From the IMG/VR virus record IMGVR_UViG_3300045919_000635, positions 1 to 64,000 of that record: a stretch of DNA of 64,000 nt. The stretch is one strand, 5' to 3'. Origin of the DNA: a virus. Shown in pieces: positions 1-7,192 of the stretch. Position 1 is the stretch's first letter, and the number at the start of each line of letters is the position of its first letter. Both the position numbers and the translations under genes were made by a program. Under the pieces are notes generated by a model. It saw only the letters and a list, made by a program, of their open reading frames with translations, did not search any database and was not told the origin of the DNA.

Positions 1-29
1 GGAGAGGATCGCGCTTCGGGCTTCGGTGA

Positions 30-215
30 TTATTCGTCAAAATCAATGAATGGTAAATTAGGATTTGTTTCACCAAAAATGAAAACCAAATTGGCGATCG
101 CAAATGAATATCCGATTCTATCAGCTTGTTTCCATTTCCAGTAATGGATAAAACCAAAAGCTTCCCACAAGCCATTTTCGTTATAAAGAATTTCGATGTG
201 TTTGCACAATTTCAT
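30..215 (-). CDS. hypothetical small protein (61 aa)
   Basis: Open frame starting at the ATG at 215 and ending at 30. The product is aromatic-rich (ILYNENGLWEAFGFIHYWKW) with an acidic C-terminus ending FIDFDE, which looks like real protein rather than an antisense shadow. I recognise no family. The frame stays open upstream to 413, but that part overlaps the TnpB relic in another frame, so I prefer the internal ATG. The relic lies directly upstream, so the gene may have lost its own promoter. Confidence 0.4.
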   Translation of the reverse strand: MKLCKHIEILYNENGLWEAFGFIHYWKWKQADRIGYSFAIANLVFIFGETNPNLPFIDFDE

Positions 216-237
216 GACTTCAAATATTCTGATACTT

Positions 238-537
238 TTAACCGAGACATTCTCCGACATTTGAGATATCGTGAACATCCAGTACAACATCACCAACTGA
301 GTTAGTGAAGGTGGTATCCCACATTGCCTTGAGGAAAATCCCCACGGCTCCATTAAAATCTCGTGGTATTTCATAACCACAGCTAGGGCATTTAAAGTTC
401 TTAGAACTACCAAGTTTTCTATGAACGTGACCGCATTTTGTGCAGGTCTTCGATGTATATTCTTCAGTTATTCTTACCAATTTGGAACCATAGCGGTTAC
501 ACAAATGTTCAAGGGTTTGAGAGAACTGATAGAACGC
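238..537 (-). pseudogene. tnpB: TnpB (IS200/IS605 family) C-terminal remnant
   Basis: The frame reads AFYQFSQTLEHLCNRYGSK and then RITEEYTSKTCTKCGHVHRK, followed by KCPSCG and RDFNGAVGIFLKA. This is the end of the TnpB RuvC fold: a four-cysteine zinc ribbon (CTKCG, then CPSCG about 17 residues later) and the last RuvC aspartate in the RDFNGA motif. A TAG stop at about 540 precedes it and the first roughly 300 residues of a normal TnpB are missing, so it cannot be an active RNA-guided nuclease. It marks an old IS605-type insertion at the left edge of the window. Confidence 0.75.
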
Positions 538-623
538 CTATAAATTACTCCATACGCATCAAGGAATTTTAGGCGTAAATTCTCTGGTAATTTATCAGCC
601 AATTCTTCTATTGTTTTAAACAT
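474..623 (-). CDS. short ORF fused onto the TnpB relic (49 aa)
   Basis: It begins MFKTIEELADKLPENLRLKF and continues LDAYGVIYRRSI before running out of frame through the TnpB remnant to a TAA at 474. The first about 28 residues look like the start of a real helical protein, and the tail is the relic read in the wrong frame. It is probably the 5' end of a gene truncated by the transposon relic. Between here and 740 there are only HIP1 octamers. Confidence 0.3.
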   Translation of the reverse strand: MFKTIEELADKLPENLRLKFLDAYGVIYRRSISSLKPLNICVTAMVPNW

Positions 624-739
624 TTTTTCATCCTTGAAAATGGTAATTATTTCCGCCGCGATCGCAGTTGGGAGATGCCTCTATACGTATATTGTTGAGG
701 CGATCGCGTCGGGATTCTATATATTGATGCGATCACACT

Positions 740-958
740 TCATTCGCCCTCATTGGTAATATGAAAGCCCCATGCGTAATAGCCATGCACCCAGCCCCAC
801 TCTTTCATCTGCGAATATTCAGATTCAGACATTTCGGAACAAACATCAAGCCCCCCTAAATGGACAAAACTGCTGTTGATGTCCATTGCAGGATCTGGAT
901 CGTACTTTTTGATAAGCTCTGCCCCAAGAATAAATCGGTCTAATTTAGTAATAATCAT
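740..958 (-). CDS. hypothetical protein (72 aa), coupled to the gene upstream
   Basis: The ATG at 958 overlaps the TGA of the upstream gene (955-957) as ATGA, a translational-coupling arrangement that supports both frames. The product is small and acidic (DPDPAMDINSSFVHLGGLDV, then EYSQMKEWGWVHGYYAWGFH) with a Trp/Tyr-rich C-terminal half. No family is recognised. It belongs to the leftward operon that also carries the GIY-YIG and XRE genes. Confidence 0.6.
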   Translation of the reverse strand: MIITKLDRFILGAELIKKYDPDPAMDINSSFVHLGGLDVCSEMSESEYSQMKEWGWVHGYYAWGFHITNEGE

Positions 959-1155
959 TCTCTAAACAGTAAATGAGATGCAATACTTGGGAACACACGC
1001 AATGCTTCCATCTGACTTACCTTGCTTCCGTGGTGGTAAACAGTAGAAAGTTTTGAGCAATTCTCCAAAACATAAACGGCGTAATCGTTGACAGCACCTA
1101 CGTGCGCGATGGGATTTTTACGAGCAATATCAAAAATAAGTTTCGGTGTGAGCAT
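955..1155 (-). CDS. hypothetical protein (66 aa)
   Basis: I chose the ATG at 1155 (MLTPKLIFDIARKNPIAHVG) rather than the longer frame to 1203, because the extra N-terminal residues (RQRTPSTNTTTQRK) look like leader sequence. The rest is a plausible mixed alpha/beta small domain (VGAVNDYAVYVLENCSKLST). It is followed by an ATGA overlap with the next gene. Function unknown. Confidence 0.55.
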   Translation of the reverse strand: MLTPKLIFDIARKNPIAHVGAVNDYAVYVLENCSKLSTVYHHGSKVSQMEALRVFPSIASHLLFRE

Positions 1156-1277
1156 AGTTTTTCTTTGCGTAGTGGTATTGGTGGATGGGGTGCGTTGGCG
1201 CAAGCCTTGTCGTCAGACATCGCGGTAGATTTTATGTTGGTGCGATCGCTGTGGATTTTATATTGATGCGATCGCAT

Positions 1278-1868
1278 TTAACCGGGGTCTGATAGTTGCT
1301 CAATTCTCCGATTTTCTAGCCACTGCTTAATCTCGGCAAAATCTTGCTCTAACTTATCGATGCGATCGCGAAGTGCTCCACAATCGCTATCTGATTTTTC
1401 GTAGACTTCCCCCAAGCAATCCCTCATATGGGCTTCAATCGCATCGGTGATTGAAATTCCCTCAATTCTCAATTTTGTTTTGTACCTCTCGTATAAGGCA
1501 GAATCTACCTTGACACCTACCTGTGCCGTTCGCGCTCGCGTTCGCCGTGCCGCCCATTCCTGCGCCTCGGTATTGTTTAAAAGGGGCTGGAAGTATTCAA
1601 TTAATGCAGATTCAATACCGGGTAATAGTAAGCTATCGCTTACTTGAAGCCAAGCTATTTGGACGCTTCCCAAGGCTTTTAACTGAGTGTAACGGTGATG
1701 CTGTAGCCATCGTTGGCGAATATTGGTCGAGCGTCCAATATATTGTATTTCTCCGGCGCTATTGATAGCAAAGTAGATACCCGAACACTCTGGCAGGTTT
1801 TTGCGCTCATCCAAGGGGATAGATGGCAACGATGAGAGGTTGAGTTGCTTTGGTGTGAATATTGTCAT
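1278..1868 (-). CDS. GIY-YIG nuclease-fold protein with C-terminal ribbon-helix-helix-like region
   Basis: Residues 29-60 carry the GIY-YIG signature: SGIYFAI (Gly30-Ile31-Tyr32), QYIGRS (Tyr43-Ile44-Gly45), and the following arginine-rich turn NIRQRW. The downstream acidic helix ESALIEYFQPLLN is in the place of the catalytic glutamate. Such domains nick or cut DNA in homing endonucleases, UvrC and R-M enzymes. From about residue 117 (VGVKVDSALYERYKTKLR) the sequence resembles a short DNA-binding ribbon-helix-helix, then a coiled-coil tail (LRDRIDKLEQDFAEIKQWLE). It is the first gene after the XRE regulator in the leftward operon. Target and role (accessory nuclease or homing-like) are unknown. 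Confidence 0.75.
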   Translation of the reverse strand: MTIFTPKQLNLSSLPSIPLDERKNLPECSGIYFAINSAGEIQYIGRSTNIRQRWLQHHRYTQLKALGSVQIAWLQVSDSLLLPGIESALIEYFQPLLNNTEAQEWAARRTRARTAQVGVKVDSALYERYKTKLRIEGISITDAIEAHMRDCLGEVYEKSDSDCGALRDRIDKLEQDFAEIKQWLENRRIEQLSDPG

Positions 1869-1887
1869 TTTTCGTCCTTAAAAATAA

Positions 1888-2091
1888 TTACTTTACCTGA
1901 TTTGCCGCTTCAACAAGTTCGTCAAAGGAGCAGCCATAGACTTGCATTAACTTTTCAAATCCGTCAGCGGTCATTCTAGGTGCAGTTTTTAGCTGCTCCC
2001 AATTGCGGACAGTAGACATGGCTACGCGCAACTCGTAAGCCACATCCTCAACCCGTTTGCCTGACCTTATCCTTAGTTCTTTCATACTCAT
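1888..2091 (-). CDS. XRE-family helix-turn-helix regulator (Cro/CI-like, 67 aa)
   Basis: The product is a single XRE domain: MKELRIRSGKRVEDVAYELR, then VAMSTVRNWEQ as recognition helix and CSFDELVEAANQVK at the end. It reads leftward and is divergent from the early block starting at 2263. The intergenic region contains inverted repeats overlapping promoter motifs. This is the position and size of a phage Cro/CI-type switch protein. Start codons at 2091 and 2085 are both possible. Confidence 0.75.
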   Translation of the reverse strand: MSMKELRIRSGKRVEDVAYELRVAMSTVRNWEQLKTAPRMTADGFEKLMQVYGCSFDELVEAANQVK

Positions 2092-2118
2092 ATAGATAAA
2101 CTACACCATTAGTCTATC

Positions 2119-2168
2119 ACAAGTAATTAGTACCAAGCACTTGACAAGTACTAATTAATTAGTTATCT
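2119..2168. promoter_or_regulatory. divergent operator/promoter between XRE gene and early block
   Basis: A perfect 9-bp inverted repeat AATTAGTAC (2125-2133) / GTACTAATT (2148-2156) surrounds TTGACA (2141-2146). A good -10, TTATCT, lies at 2163-2168 after a 16-bp spacer, giving a rightward promoter for the 2263 gene. A second dyad CAAG-CA-CTTG (2134-2143) overlaps the -35. The arrangement fits repression of the early promoter by the neighbouring XRE protein. Confidence 0.6.
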
Positions 2169-2262
2169 TAAATACATGGCAACCGAAAAGTCGCCATTAA
2201 AAAGCGATCGCCCTCCCTGAGAAAGAATGCGATCGCTAACCACCCCAAAACAAAAGGATGAC

Positions 2263-3411
2263 ATGAATCAATCTTACACCCGTGCCCAACTCGAATCCAA
2301 GCAAAGACCCCAACTTTGGGCAATCTGCCAAACATTAGGACTACCCAAGCACGCCAGTAACGCTAAATGTGTAGAAGCGATTTTGGCGGTTCAGCCCGTC
2401 AAAGTTGAAGTTAAAGCCGAAATCACAACCGAAGAAGTTAATGACGCTACGATTGTTTACGCTGGTGAGGTTGCGATCGCAGCGATCGCCCACAACGACG
2501 ATAACCACTTACCCTACGCGGTAATGGTTGGCGGAATTGAAATTCACGCCGCTGCTACTTGGGCGGCGTGTTACGGCTTCGTAACTTGGCACCACAAGCA
2601 AGGAACTTTACCGATCGCACAGCCGACCGAAATCGACGAACAAGCAATACCTGCGGCACACTTCGTGAACGCGCAGTGCGAATTCAATACATATATTGAG
2701 AAACAATCGGAAACCGTCGCACCAACAATCCAAGTTTTGTCCCAACACGGTGACGAATACCTAGTCGTCAATAACGAGAACGGGAACCGCTATACAGTAC
2801 GTCCCAATCACCCTAATTTACACCGCCGTTGCGAGTGCTTACGTTCTTGGTACAACGGCGTAAAGTGCAAGCATCAAGCAGCTGTCGCGGAATACCGAGC
2901 CGCTGCACCAATTAAAAGCACCCCGGCTAAGACATATACAGAAAATGGGTATGAGATGGCGATCGCGGCAGGGTTCACATTCTACCAAAGGCAGTGCGGC
3001 GACGCACTCTGCTGGATCGGCAAAAAGGACAGCTACAAAACAATAGCCTATCCTCAGATTGAGGATGCTGTTGCAGCTGCCTTAGTCCGGGTAAAAAAGG
3101 AGGCGGGAAATCAATCCGTAATCAAGGTAGCAGCTGCTGCGGTTGTAGCTAGTGCGTTGGCACTTGCTCAATTCCTCCCATCAAGTGCGATCGCTGCTGG
3201 TCAATGCCGACCTACCAGCACAGACCCGCAGTGCAAAGTGGTTCCGGTTAAGAAGCCTGCCAGACCGAAACCCGTCCAGGTGACTAAGTGTGATTTCTTG
3301 CGAGCGGGAACCATCCGGGAAGGATGCCCAAAACCTTCGGCGGCACCAACGCCAAAACCGAATGATGGCAAGTGCCCTGTAGATCGCGGTGGCAGCCGTC
3401 GCGATTGCTAG
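2263..3411 (+). CDS. SWIM zinc-finger protein with N-terminal SAP-like and C-terminal membrane segments
   Basis: I start at MNQSYTRAQLESKQ (2263) rather than 2227, since the longer N-terminus is HIP1 leader. The first 45 residues resemble a short SAP/Rho-N-like DNA-binding helix pair. Around residues 189-205 (numbered from 2263) is RCECLRSWYNGVKCKH, which fits the SWIM zinc motif CxC...CxH. A hydrophobic stretch VAAAAVVASALALAQFLP near residue 305 precedes a Pro/Lys/Cys-rich tail, so it may be membrane-tethered or secreted. It is the first gene of the rightward block behind a strong promoter, so probably an early gene. The pairing of SWIM finger and membrane helix is unusual. Function unknown. 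Confidence 0.65.
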   Translation: MNQSYTRAQLESKQRPQLWAICQTLGLPKHASNAKCVEAILAVQPVKVEVKAEITTEEVNDATIVYAGEVAIAAIAHNDDNHLPYAVMVGGIEIHAAATWAACYGFVTWHHKQGTLPIAQPTEIDEQAIPAAHFVNAQCEFNTYIEKQSETVAPTIQVLSQHGDEYLVVNNENGNRYTVRPNHPNLHRRCECLRSWYNGVKCKHQAAVAEYRAAAPIKSTPAKTYTENGYEMAIAAGFTFYQRQCGDALCWIGKKDSYKTIAYPQIEDAVAAALVRVKKEAGNQSVIKVAAAAVVASALALAQFLPSSAIAAGQCRPTSTDPQCKVVPVKKPARPKPVQVTKCDFLRAGTIREGCPKPSAAPTPKPNDGKCPVDRGGSRRDC

Positions 3412-3424
3412 ATTTAAATTGAAG

Positions 3425-3500
3425 CGCGATCGCATTGATAGTGCGATCGCACCTAAAACACCGATTGCGCGATCGCACCTCAACAAAGCGATCGCACCAC
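3425..3500. repeat. HIP1 cluster (GCGATCGC)
   Basis: Four GCGATCGC octamers lie within about 75 bp between two genes. HIP1 is the dominant short repeat of many cyanobacterial chromosomes and is associated with host DNA methylation. Its density in phage-type DNA points to long residence in the host. Confidence 0.85.
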
Positions 3501-3529
3501 ACCGTTATTCACAATTGCTGGAGTTCAAA

Positions 3530-3802
3530 ATGCTTAACTTTCTTTCTTTCTCGGAATTTGAATCACAAGTTTCAAAGGTTTTTAAAGGCGATTTCAACAC
3601 TGTAAATTTTACCGACAAAAGCCACTTCGGTTGCAGTGATACGGTCTACACAGCAGAAAAGGGATTCTATGCGATTGAATACACACTTTTAAGGGTGTGG
3701 AAGTATCACTTTAACGGAACAATCGGAGAGGGTGAAACGTTGGATAGTGCGATCGCTAATCACGCAGAACAGTACGGAGGCATCTGTAATCCCAACAATT
3801 AA
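3530..3802 (+). CDS. hypothetical protein (90 aa)
   Basis: Start at ATG 3530 (MLNFLSFSEFESQVSKVF), because the longer frame from 3389 only translates the HIP1 cluster. It is a compact acidic and aromatic protein with AEKGFYAIEYTLLRVWKYHF in the centre and a HIP1-encoded AIA near the end. No family is recognised. It lies in the early block and is followed by another HIP1 pair. Confidence 0.6.
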   Translation: MLNFLSFSEFESQVSKVFKGDFNTVNFTDKSHFGCSDTVYTAEKGFYAIEYTLLRVWKYHFNGTIGEGETLDSAIANHAEQYGGICNPNN

Positions 3803-3857
3803 TTAAGTGCGATCGCATTGATAGGGCGATCGCACTCCAATAAAGCACATAAAAAAC

Positions 3858-4952
3858 ATGGCAATCATCGGACTAACAGACCAACGGAAAGGCTTTGATT
3901 CTCTCGGTAGAATTGAAATCTCGGTTTTTAAAGGCGGTAGGAAATCTGAAAGATCGGCGGGTGCCGATTTAAAAAACTTGTTGAGAATTACCACTACTAA
4001 CAAAGTAGTTCCCCACATTCTCAAACAATACTCACCCCCTGACAGCAATGGAGATTACTTTGCAGAAGCGCTTAATATTTATCTTCCCTACGACGAAGTT
4101 GATCGCACTTTCAATTGCTCCATGAAGTTGCATTCAGCTTCTGGATTAGAGATTGTGTGCGATCGCCACACCATCTCTAAACGCTGCACCCCTGAAACCG
4201 ACGCTAAGGGTAATGTGTGGCGACCGCTAGTTGACGTTGAAGAACCTTGCCCGATGCGTGACAAGGGCTTTGCTGGGGAATGCCCCAATAAATGCGTCAA
4301 GGAAGGTCAATTTGTTTTTTACATCCGGGAATTGCTTGACCGCGACTTGATGCTGCCTGCGCGTCTCACTGTGCATGGATTTGAAGACTTAACTTACCTC
4401 ACTACCAAACTAGCTGAGTACGCTGCAATGTTTGGAAGTTTGACGCGATCGCCCTTCCCCGCGCACCAGTATAGGCACAAAATACCCTTTATTTTGTCCC
4501 GTACTGAAGTCGCAATTAAAAGACCAATTGTGCAGAAATCGGGCAGTGATTATTTACGCACTGGCAAAAAAACCAGTGGAACGACTCACGCACTAACCCT
4601 GCAAATCGATCCAATTTGGATGGATTTGTATCGGCGATGGCAGCTGATAGAGGAAATGAAATTTAGACAATTACCTATTTCTCAGAGTGCTGTATTAGGC
4701 TTGTTGCGGGGTGACACCTCGGTAATTGATGCTGAGGTAGTTAGAGAAATCTCCACAACATTGGCTTTACCCTCACGCCTGGATAGGATGCGATCGCGCA
4801 TCCAACAGTTAGCTACTGAGTATGAAAGGCTAACTAACATCCCCTACGAAGTACCTGATTTGGGCGGGATGAATGAGGAGGCGATCGCGGCATTCGGGAA
4901 GGAACTCAAAAGTACTTTAGACGCAATCAAATTAAAGTCTGAGGAGATTTAA
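3858..4952 (+). CDS. Gp3-like / recombination-directionality-factor-like protein (364 aa)
   Basis: The N-terminus MAIIGLTDQRKGFDSLGRI and the motif NIYLPYDEVDRTFNCSMK resemble the Gp3-like family, which includes proteins annotated as recombination directionality factors. A cysteine cluster follows (EPCPM, then ECPNKC about 11 residues on), and then the conserved stretch LPARLTVHGFEDLTYLTTKL. In serine-integrase phages such proteins bind the integrase and switch it to excision. No large serine recombinase is visible here, so either it lies outside the window or this cyanobacterial branch does something else. The C-terminus has a helical, Arg-rich extension (RLDRMRSRIQQLATEYERL). The assignment rests on sequence style, not alignment. 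Confidence 0.5.
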   Translation: MAIIGLTDQRKGFDSLGRIEISVFKGGRKSERSAGADLKNLLRITTTNKVVPHILKQYSPPDSNGDYFAEALNIYLPYDEVDRTFNCSMKLHSASGLEIVCDRHTISKRCTPETDAKGNVWRPLVDVEEPCPMRDKGFAGECPNKCVKEGQFVFYIRELLDRDLMLPARLTVHGFEDLTYLTTKLAEYAAMFGSLTRSPFPAHQYRHKIPFILSRTEVAIKRPIVQKSGSDYLRTGKKTSGTTHALTLQIDPIWMDLYRRWQLIEEMKFRQLPISQSAVLGLLRGDTSVIDAEVVREISTTLALPSRLDRMRSRIQQLATEYERLTNIPYEVPDLGGMNEEAIAAFGKELKSTLDAIKLKSEEI

Positions 4953-4956
4953 AAAC

Positions 4957-5370
4957 ATGAAATTAGAATGCGTTGAAAAATATACGAAAAATGGATGCAA
5001 TATCCAAGCCTCCCCTGATAGATATCTCTTAGTCATTAACTATTGGGAAGACGTAAAGAGGCATCCATCATATAGTTCATTTAATCGTCCTTCTTCAGTT
5101 TATGATCCTTTGGATAATGCCAGGAAAACCGCAGCAGAAATATTGGCAGGAAAAGAATATATGACTATGTTAGATATGCCCGATTTAGTTATCAGCTATA
5201 AACTTCCGGCGATACCTTCAAAATTTCGCACGCGGCGCGACCTATTTAAAATGGGCAAAGCCGCAATGATTATTGAATATGTAAGGACTTCTTGCCCAGT
5301 CACATTTGATGCATCTTTTGATGAACTTGTCGATATGATAATTGCATGGCAGGAGGAAAAATCCGAATGA
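4957..5370 (+). CDS. hypothetical protein (137 aa)
   Basis: It starts 4 nt after the previous stop. The first half reads MKLECVEKYTKNGCNIQASP and the C-terminus is TFDASFDELVDMIIAWQEEK. No family is recognised. AGGAGG just before its stop serves the next, truncated frame through an ATGA overlap. Confidence 0.6.
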   Translation: MKLECVEKYTKNGCNIQASPDRYLLVINYWEDVKRHPSYSSFNRPSSVYDPLDNARKTAAEILAGKEYMTMLDMPDLVISYKLPAIPSKFRTRRDLFKMGKAAMIIEYVRTSCPVTFDASFDELVDMIIAWQEEKSE

Positions 5371-5411
5371 AAATCCCATTCTGCGACATTGACGGCACCT
5401 TAACTGAATAG
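5367..5411 (+). pseudogene. HAD-phosphatase N-terminal stub (14 aa)
   Basis: A good AGGAGG ribosome site and an ATGA overlap lead into MKIPFCDIDGTLTE and then TAG. DIDGTLT is motif I of HAD-superfamily phosphatases and kinases, where the first Asp is the nucleophile. The frame stops right after it and nothing downstream in any frame resumes the family, so this looks like a gene cut away shortly after its first motif. Confidence 0.45.
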
Positions 5412-5465
5412 GAAAAAGTGGGTTGCCGCGATCGCACCCCATCCGCATACTCGCAAGAAAACTTT

Positions 5466-5500
5466 ACACCCAAAGTCAAACAACGTTCGACTTTGGGTGT
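5466..5500. terminator. 12-bp perfect hairpin (possible terminator)
   Basis: ACACCCAAAGTC (5466-5477) pairs with GACTTTGGGTGT (5489-5500) across an 11-nt loop. Only a weak T-tract follows (ATTTCG). It ends the 2.2-5.4 kb gene group and precedes the next gene's ribosome site. Confidence 0.5.
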
Positions 5501-5538
5501 ATTTCGTGGTATTCTACAAAACTAATAGGGGGGAAATC

Positions 5539-6000
5539 ATGCGGATAAGAAAAAAGCAGATAAAAAATTTATTGTACGACAAGACGCTTTATTGCCCAAC
5601 CCCAGAGCATTATCACGCGGTGCAAATATTCGCGGCATTTGGCAATCTGCCAATTCGCGTTCTTGTGCTTAATGCCGGGAATAAACATATTGTCAACTTA
5701 GTGCCATCAGACTTGAGCGGGGCTAGAAAAGATGCGCTAGGAAAAACTACTAATCCTGTTGGTGGCTGCGTTGATGTGGATTTACACGAGCAATTGAAGC
5801 GGTTTGAGGGAATTCCCCCCTCGCGTGTTCTAGAGAAGTGCTTGCTTCTAGAGATTGATGAGCGAATTAAAATGTGGGGGTGCAGCCATCCTGCCGAATT
5901 TATTACGCTTGTAAATTCCTCTAACCCACTGGGGCTATATAGTCCCAAATTTTCACTTGATTTAAATACGAAAAAGAATTATGAGGCGATCGCGGCATGA
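5539..6000 (+). CDS. hypothetical protein (153 aa)
   Basis: ATG 5539 follows a strong GGGGGGAAA ribosome site and is preferred to the GTG at 5497, which lies in the hairpin. The sequence is basic at the start (MRIRKKQIKNLLYDKTLYCP), then mixed, with KHIVNLVPSDLSGARKDALG and a conserved-looking EKCLLLEIDERIKMWG. No recognised family. It overlaps a 26-codon frame by ATGA. Confidence 0.6.
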   Translation: MRIRKKQIKNLLYDKTLYCPTPEHYHAVQIFAAFGNLPIRVLVLNAGNKHIVNLVPSDLSGARKDALGKTTNPVGGCVDVDLHEQLKRFEGIPPSRVLEKCLLLEIDERIKMWGCSHPAEFITLVNSSNPLGLYSPKFSLDLNTKKNYEAIAA

Positions 6001-6078
6001 CCAAACCAAGTAGACGATATTCAAACTGTCCATTCCGAACAGATAACAAACATCTGATAGGAATTAACAGCGAATAGT
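5998..6078 (+). CDS. very short ORF (26 aa)
   Basis: An ATGA overlap with the preceding stop gives MTKPSRRYSNCPFRTDNKHL ending GINSE. It could be a real micropeptide or the remnant of a longer gene. Only the coupling supports it. A terminator follows 14 nt downstream. Confidence 0.3.
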
Positions 6079-6091
6079 TCCCAAAATAAAA

Positions 6092-6132
6092 CTAGGTTGC
6101 GAACGTCCAATCCGCAACCTAGAAATTTTATT
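6092..6132 (+). terminator. rho-independent terminator
   Basis: CTAGGTTGCG (6092-6101) pairs perfectly with CGCAACCTAG (6113-6122), followed by AAATTTTATTATTT. This is a convincing stem and U-rich tail closing the preceding group. Confidence 0.7.
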
Positions 6133-6144
6133 ATTTCCATACGT

Positions 6145-6222
6145 AAAAACCTAAAATCCAGACACTGCATAGCGAGCGCTATGTGATAGGCGGTTGCTTC
6201 CCAGTCTTTCTTTTAGGTTTTT
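6145..6222. other. closed stem-loop element with internal hairpin
   Basis: AAAAACCTAAAA (6145-6156) pairs perfectly with TTTTAGGTTTTT (6211-6222), enclosing 54 nt. Inside is a second hairpin, CATAGC-GAGC-GCTATG (6168-6183). The element lies between a terminator and the gene at 6290. It could be a small RNA, a leader element or an imperfect terminator. It does not match a tRNA. Confidence 0.5.
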
Positions 6223-6289
6223 ATTATCTCACAAAATTTCGACTTTTAACAATCAGTACGTATCTACTTAAAAACAGGAGTTGTAAATA

Positions 6290-7192
6290 GTGACCGTATC
6301 TACCAACACAAGATTAAGTTACAACGAAGAGGGTAAAAAGCAGCAATTAGAGGTTTCGATAAAGGAAGGGATAGAAGCTGGTAAAAAAGGATTTCAGCAA
6401 GCCGCGATCGCGCTGATGGAGATTGATAACCTTACCCTGTGGCGGAATGAGGCGAAGTCCTTTGATGCCTACCGCCAGAAGTTTAAAGCGCTACTAGAAG
6501 ATATGGAAATTTCACCCTCGTATCTGAATAGGTTGATAGCCGCACAGAAATGTGTACAAATGTTAACGCCAATTGGCGTTAACATTTCGCAACAAAAGGA
6601 AAGTCACGTCCGACCGCTGACTCAACTTAAAGAGCCAAAACAAGTGCAGCAGGCTTACAAGCGAGCTGTCGAGATGGCAGAAATTCAAGGAGAGGAACCG
6701 AAAGCAAAGCACTTTGAGGCAGCTGTAGCCGAAATCAAGCCGCCAAAAGTGAAACTCCCCAAATCACCCCGTATTCCAATTGGCTCATTAGTGGAAGTGC
6801 GATCGCAGTTCCCAGATGAAGAGGTGGTGGGTTGTCAGGGAACCGTAACACAACACCCTAGTAGCGATCGCTGCATAGTGCGGATCAAGGAAAACAGCAT
6901 ACTCATCCCCGACAATATGCTTGAAGTTGTTCACGAGACAAAAGAATTTACATCGACTGCTACAGAAGACAAAGAAATAGGGCGATCGCTGGGCTTGCGA
7001 TGTCGAGGCGACAAGGCTTCGCCAACGCACCTACAAATATTGCCAGACGTGGCTAGAAACCAGGGGGAAATGTCTGAAAGCGATCGGCTTGAGGTAGAGA
7101 TTGCGATCGCGTCTTTCTTGCGGATACTGCCCAGATTAACACATTCGCAGAAGGGAATGATTTGTGAACAACTCATGAAGGTGGCAGTATGA
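6290..7192 (+). CDS. ParB/DUF3102-like DNA-binding protein with C-terminal SH3-like domain (300 aa)
   Basis: GTG start at 6290, behind AGGAG. Residues about 25-130 (AAIALMEIDNLTLWR, SFDAYRQKFKALLEDM, SPSYLNRLIAAQKCV, then VRPLTQLKEPKQVQQAYKRA) match the helix-turn-helix region common in plasmid and phage ParB-like or DUF3102-type proteins, including the typical pattern of an IG(V)NI segment followed by R-P-L-x-x-L. A KOW/SH3-like module follows (IPIGSLVEVRSQFPDEEVVG). It is probably a sequence-specific DNA-binding protein for partition or replication control. The last codons overlap the next gene by ATGA. Confidence 0.6.
   Translation: MTVSTNTRLSYNEEGKKQQLEVSIKEGIEAGKKGFQQAAIALMEIDNLTLWRNEAKSFDAYRQKFKALLEDMEISPSYLNRLIAAQKCVQMLTPIGVNISQQKESHVRPLTQLKEPKQVQQAYKRAVEMAEIQGEEPKAKHFEAAVAEIKPPKVKLPKSPRIPIGSLVEVRSQFPDEEVVGCQGTVTQHPSSDRCIVRIKENSILIPDNMLEVVHETKEFTSTATEDKEIGRSLGLRCRGDKASPTHLQILPDVARNQGEMSESDRLEVEIAIASFLRILPRLTHSQKGMICEQLMKVAV

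Noticed and set aside
30-413. 127-codon version of the first minus-strand gene
   Set aside because: Its N-terminal half is the TnpB remnant read out of frame. Only the part from 215 looks like protein.
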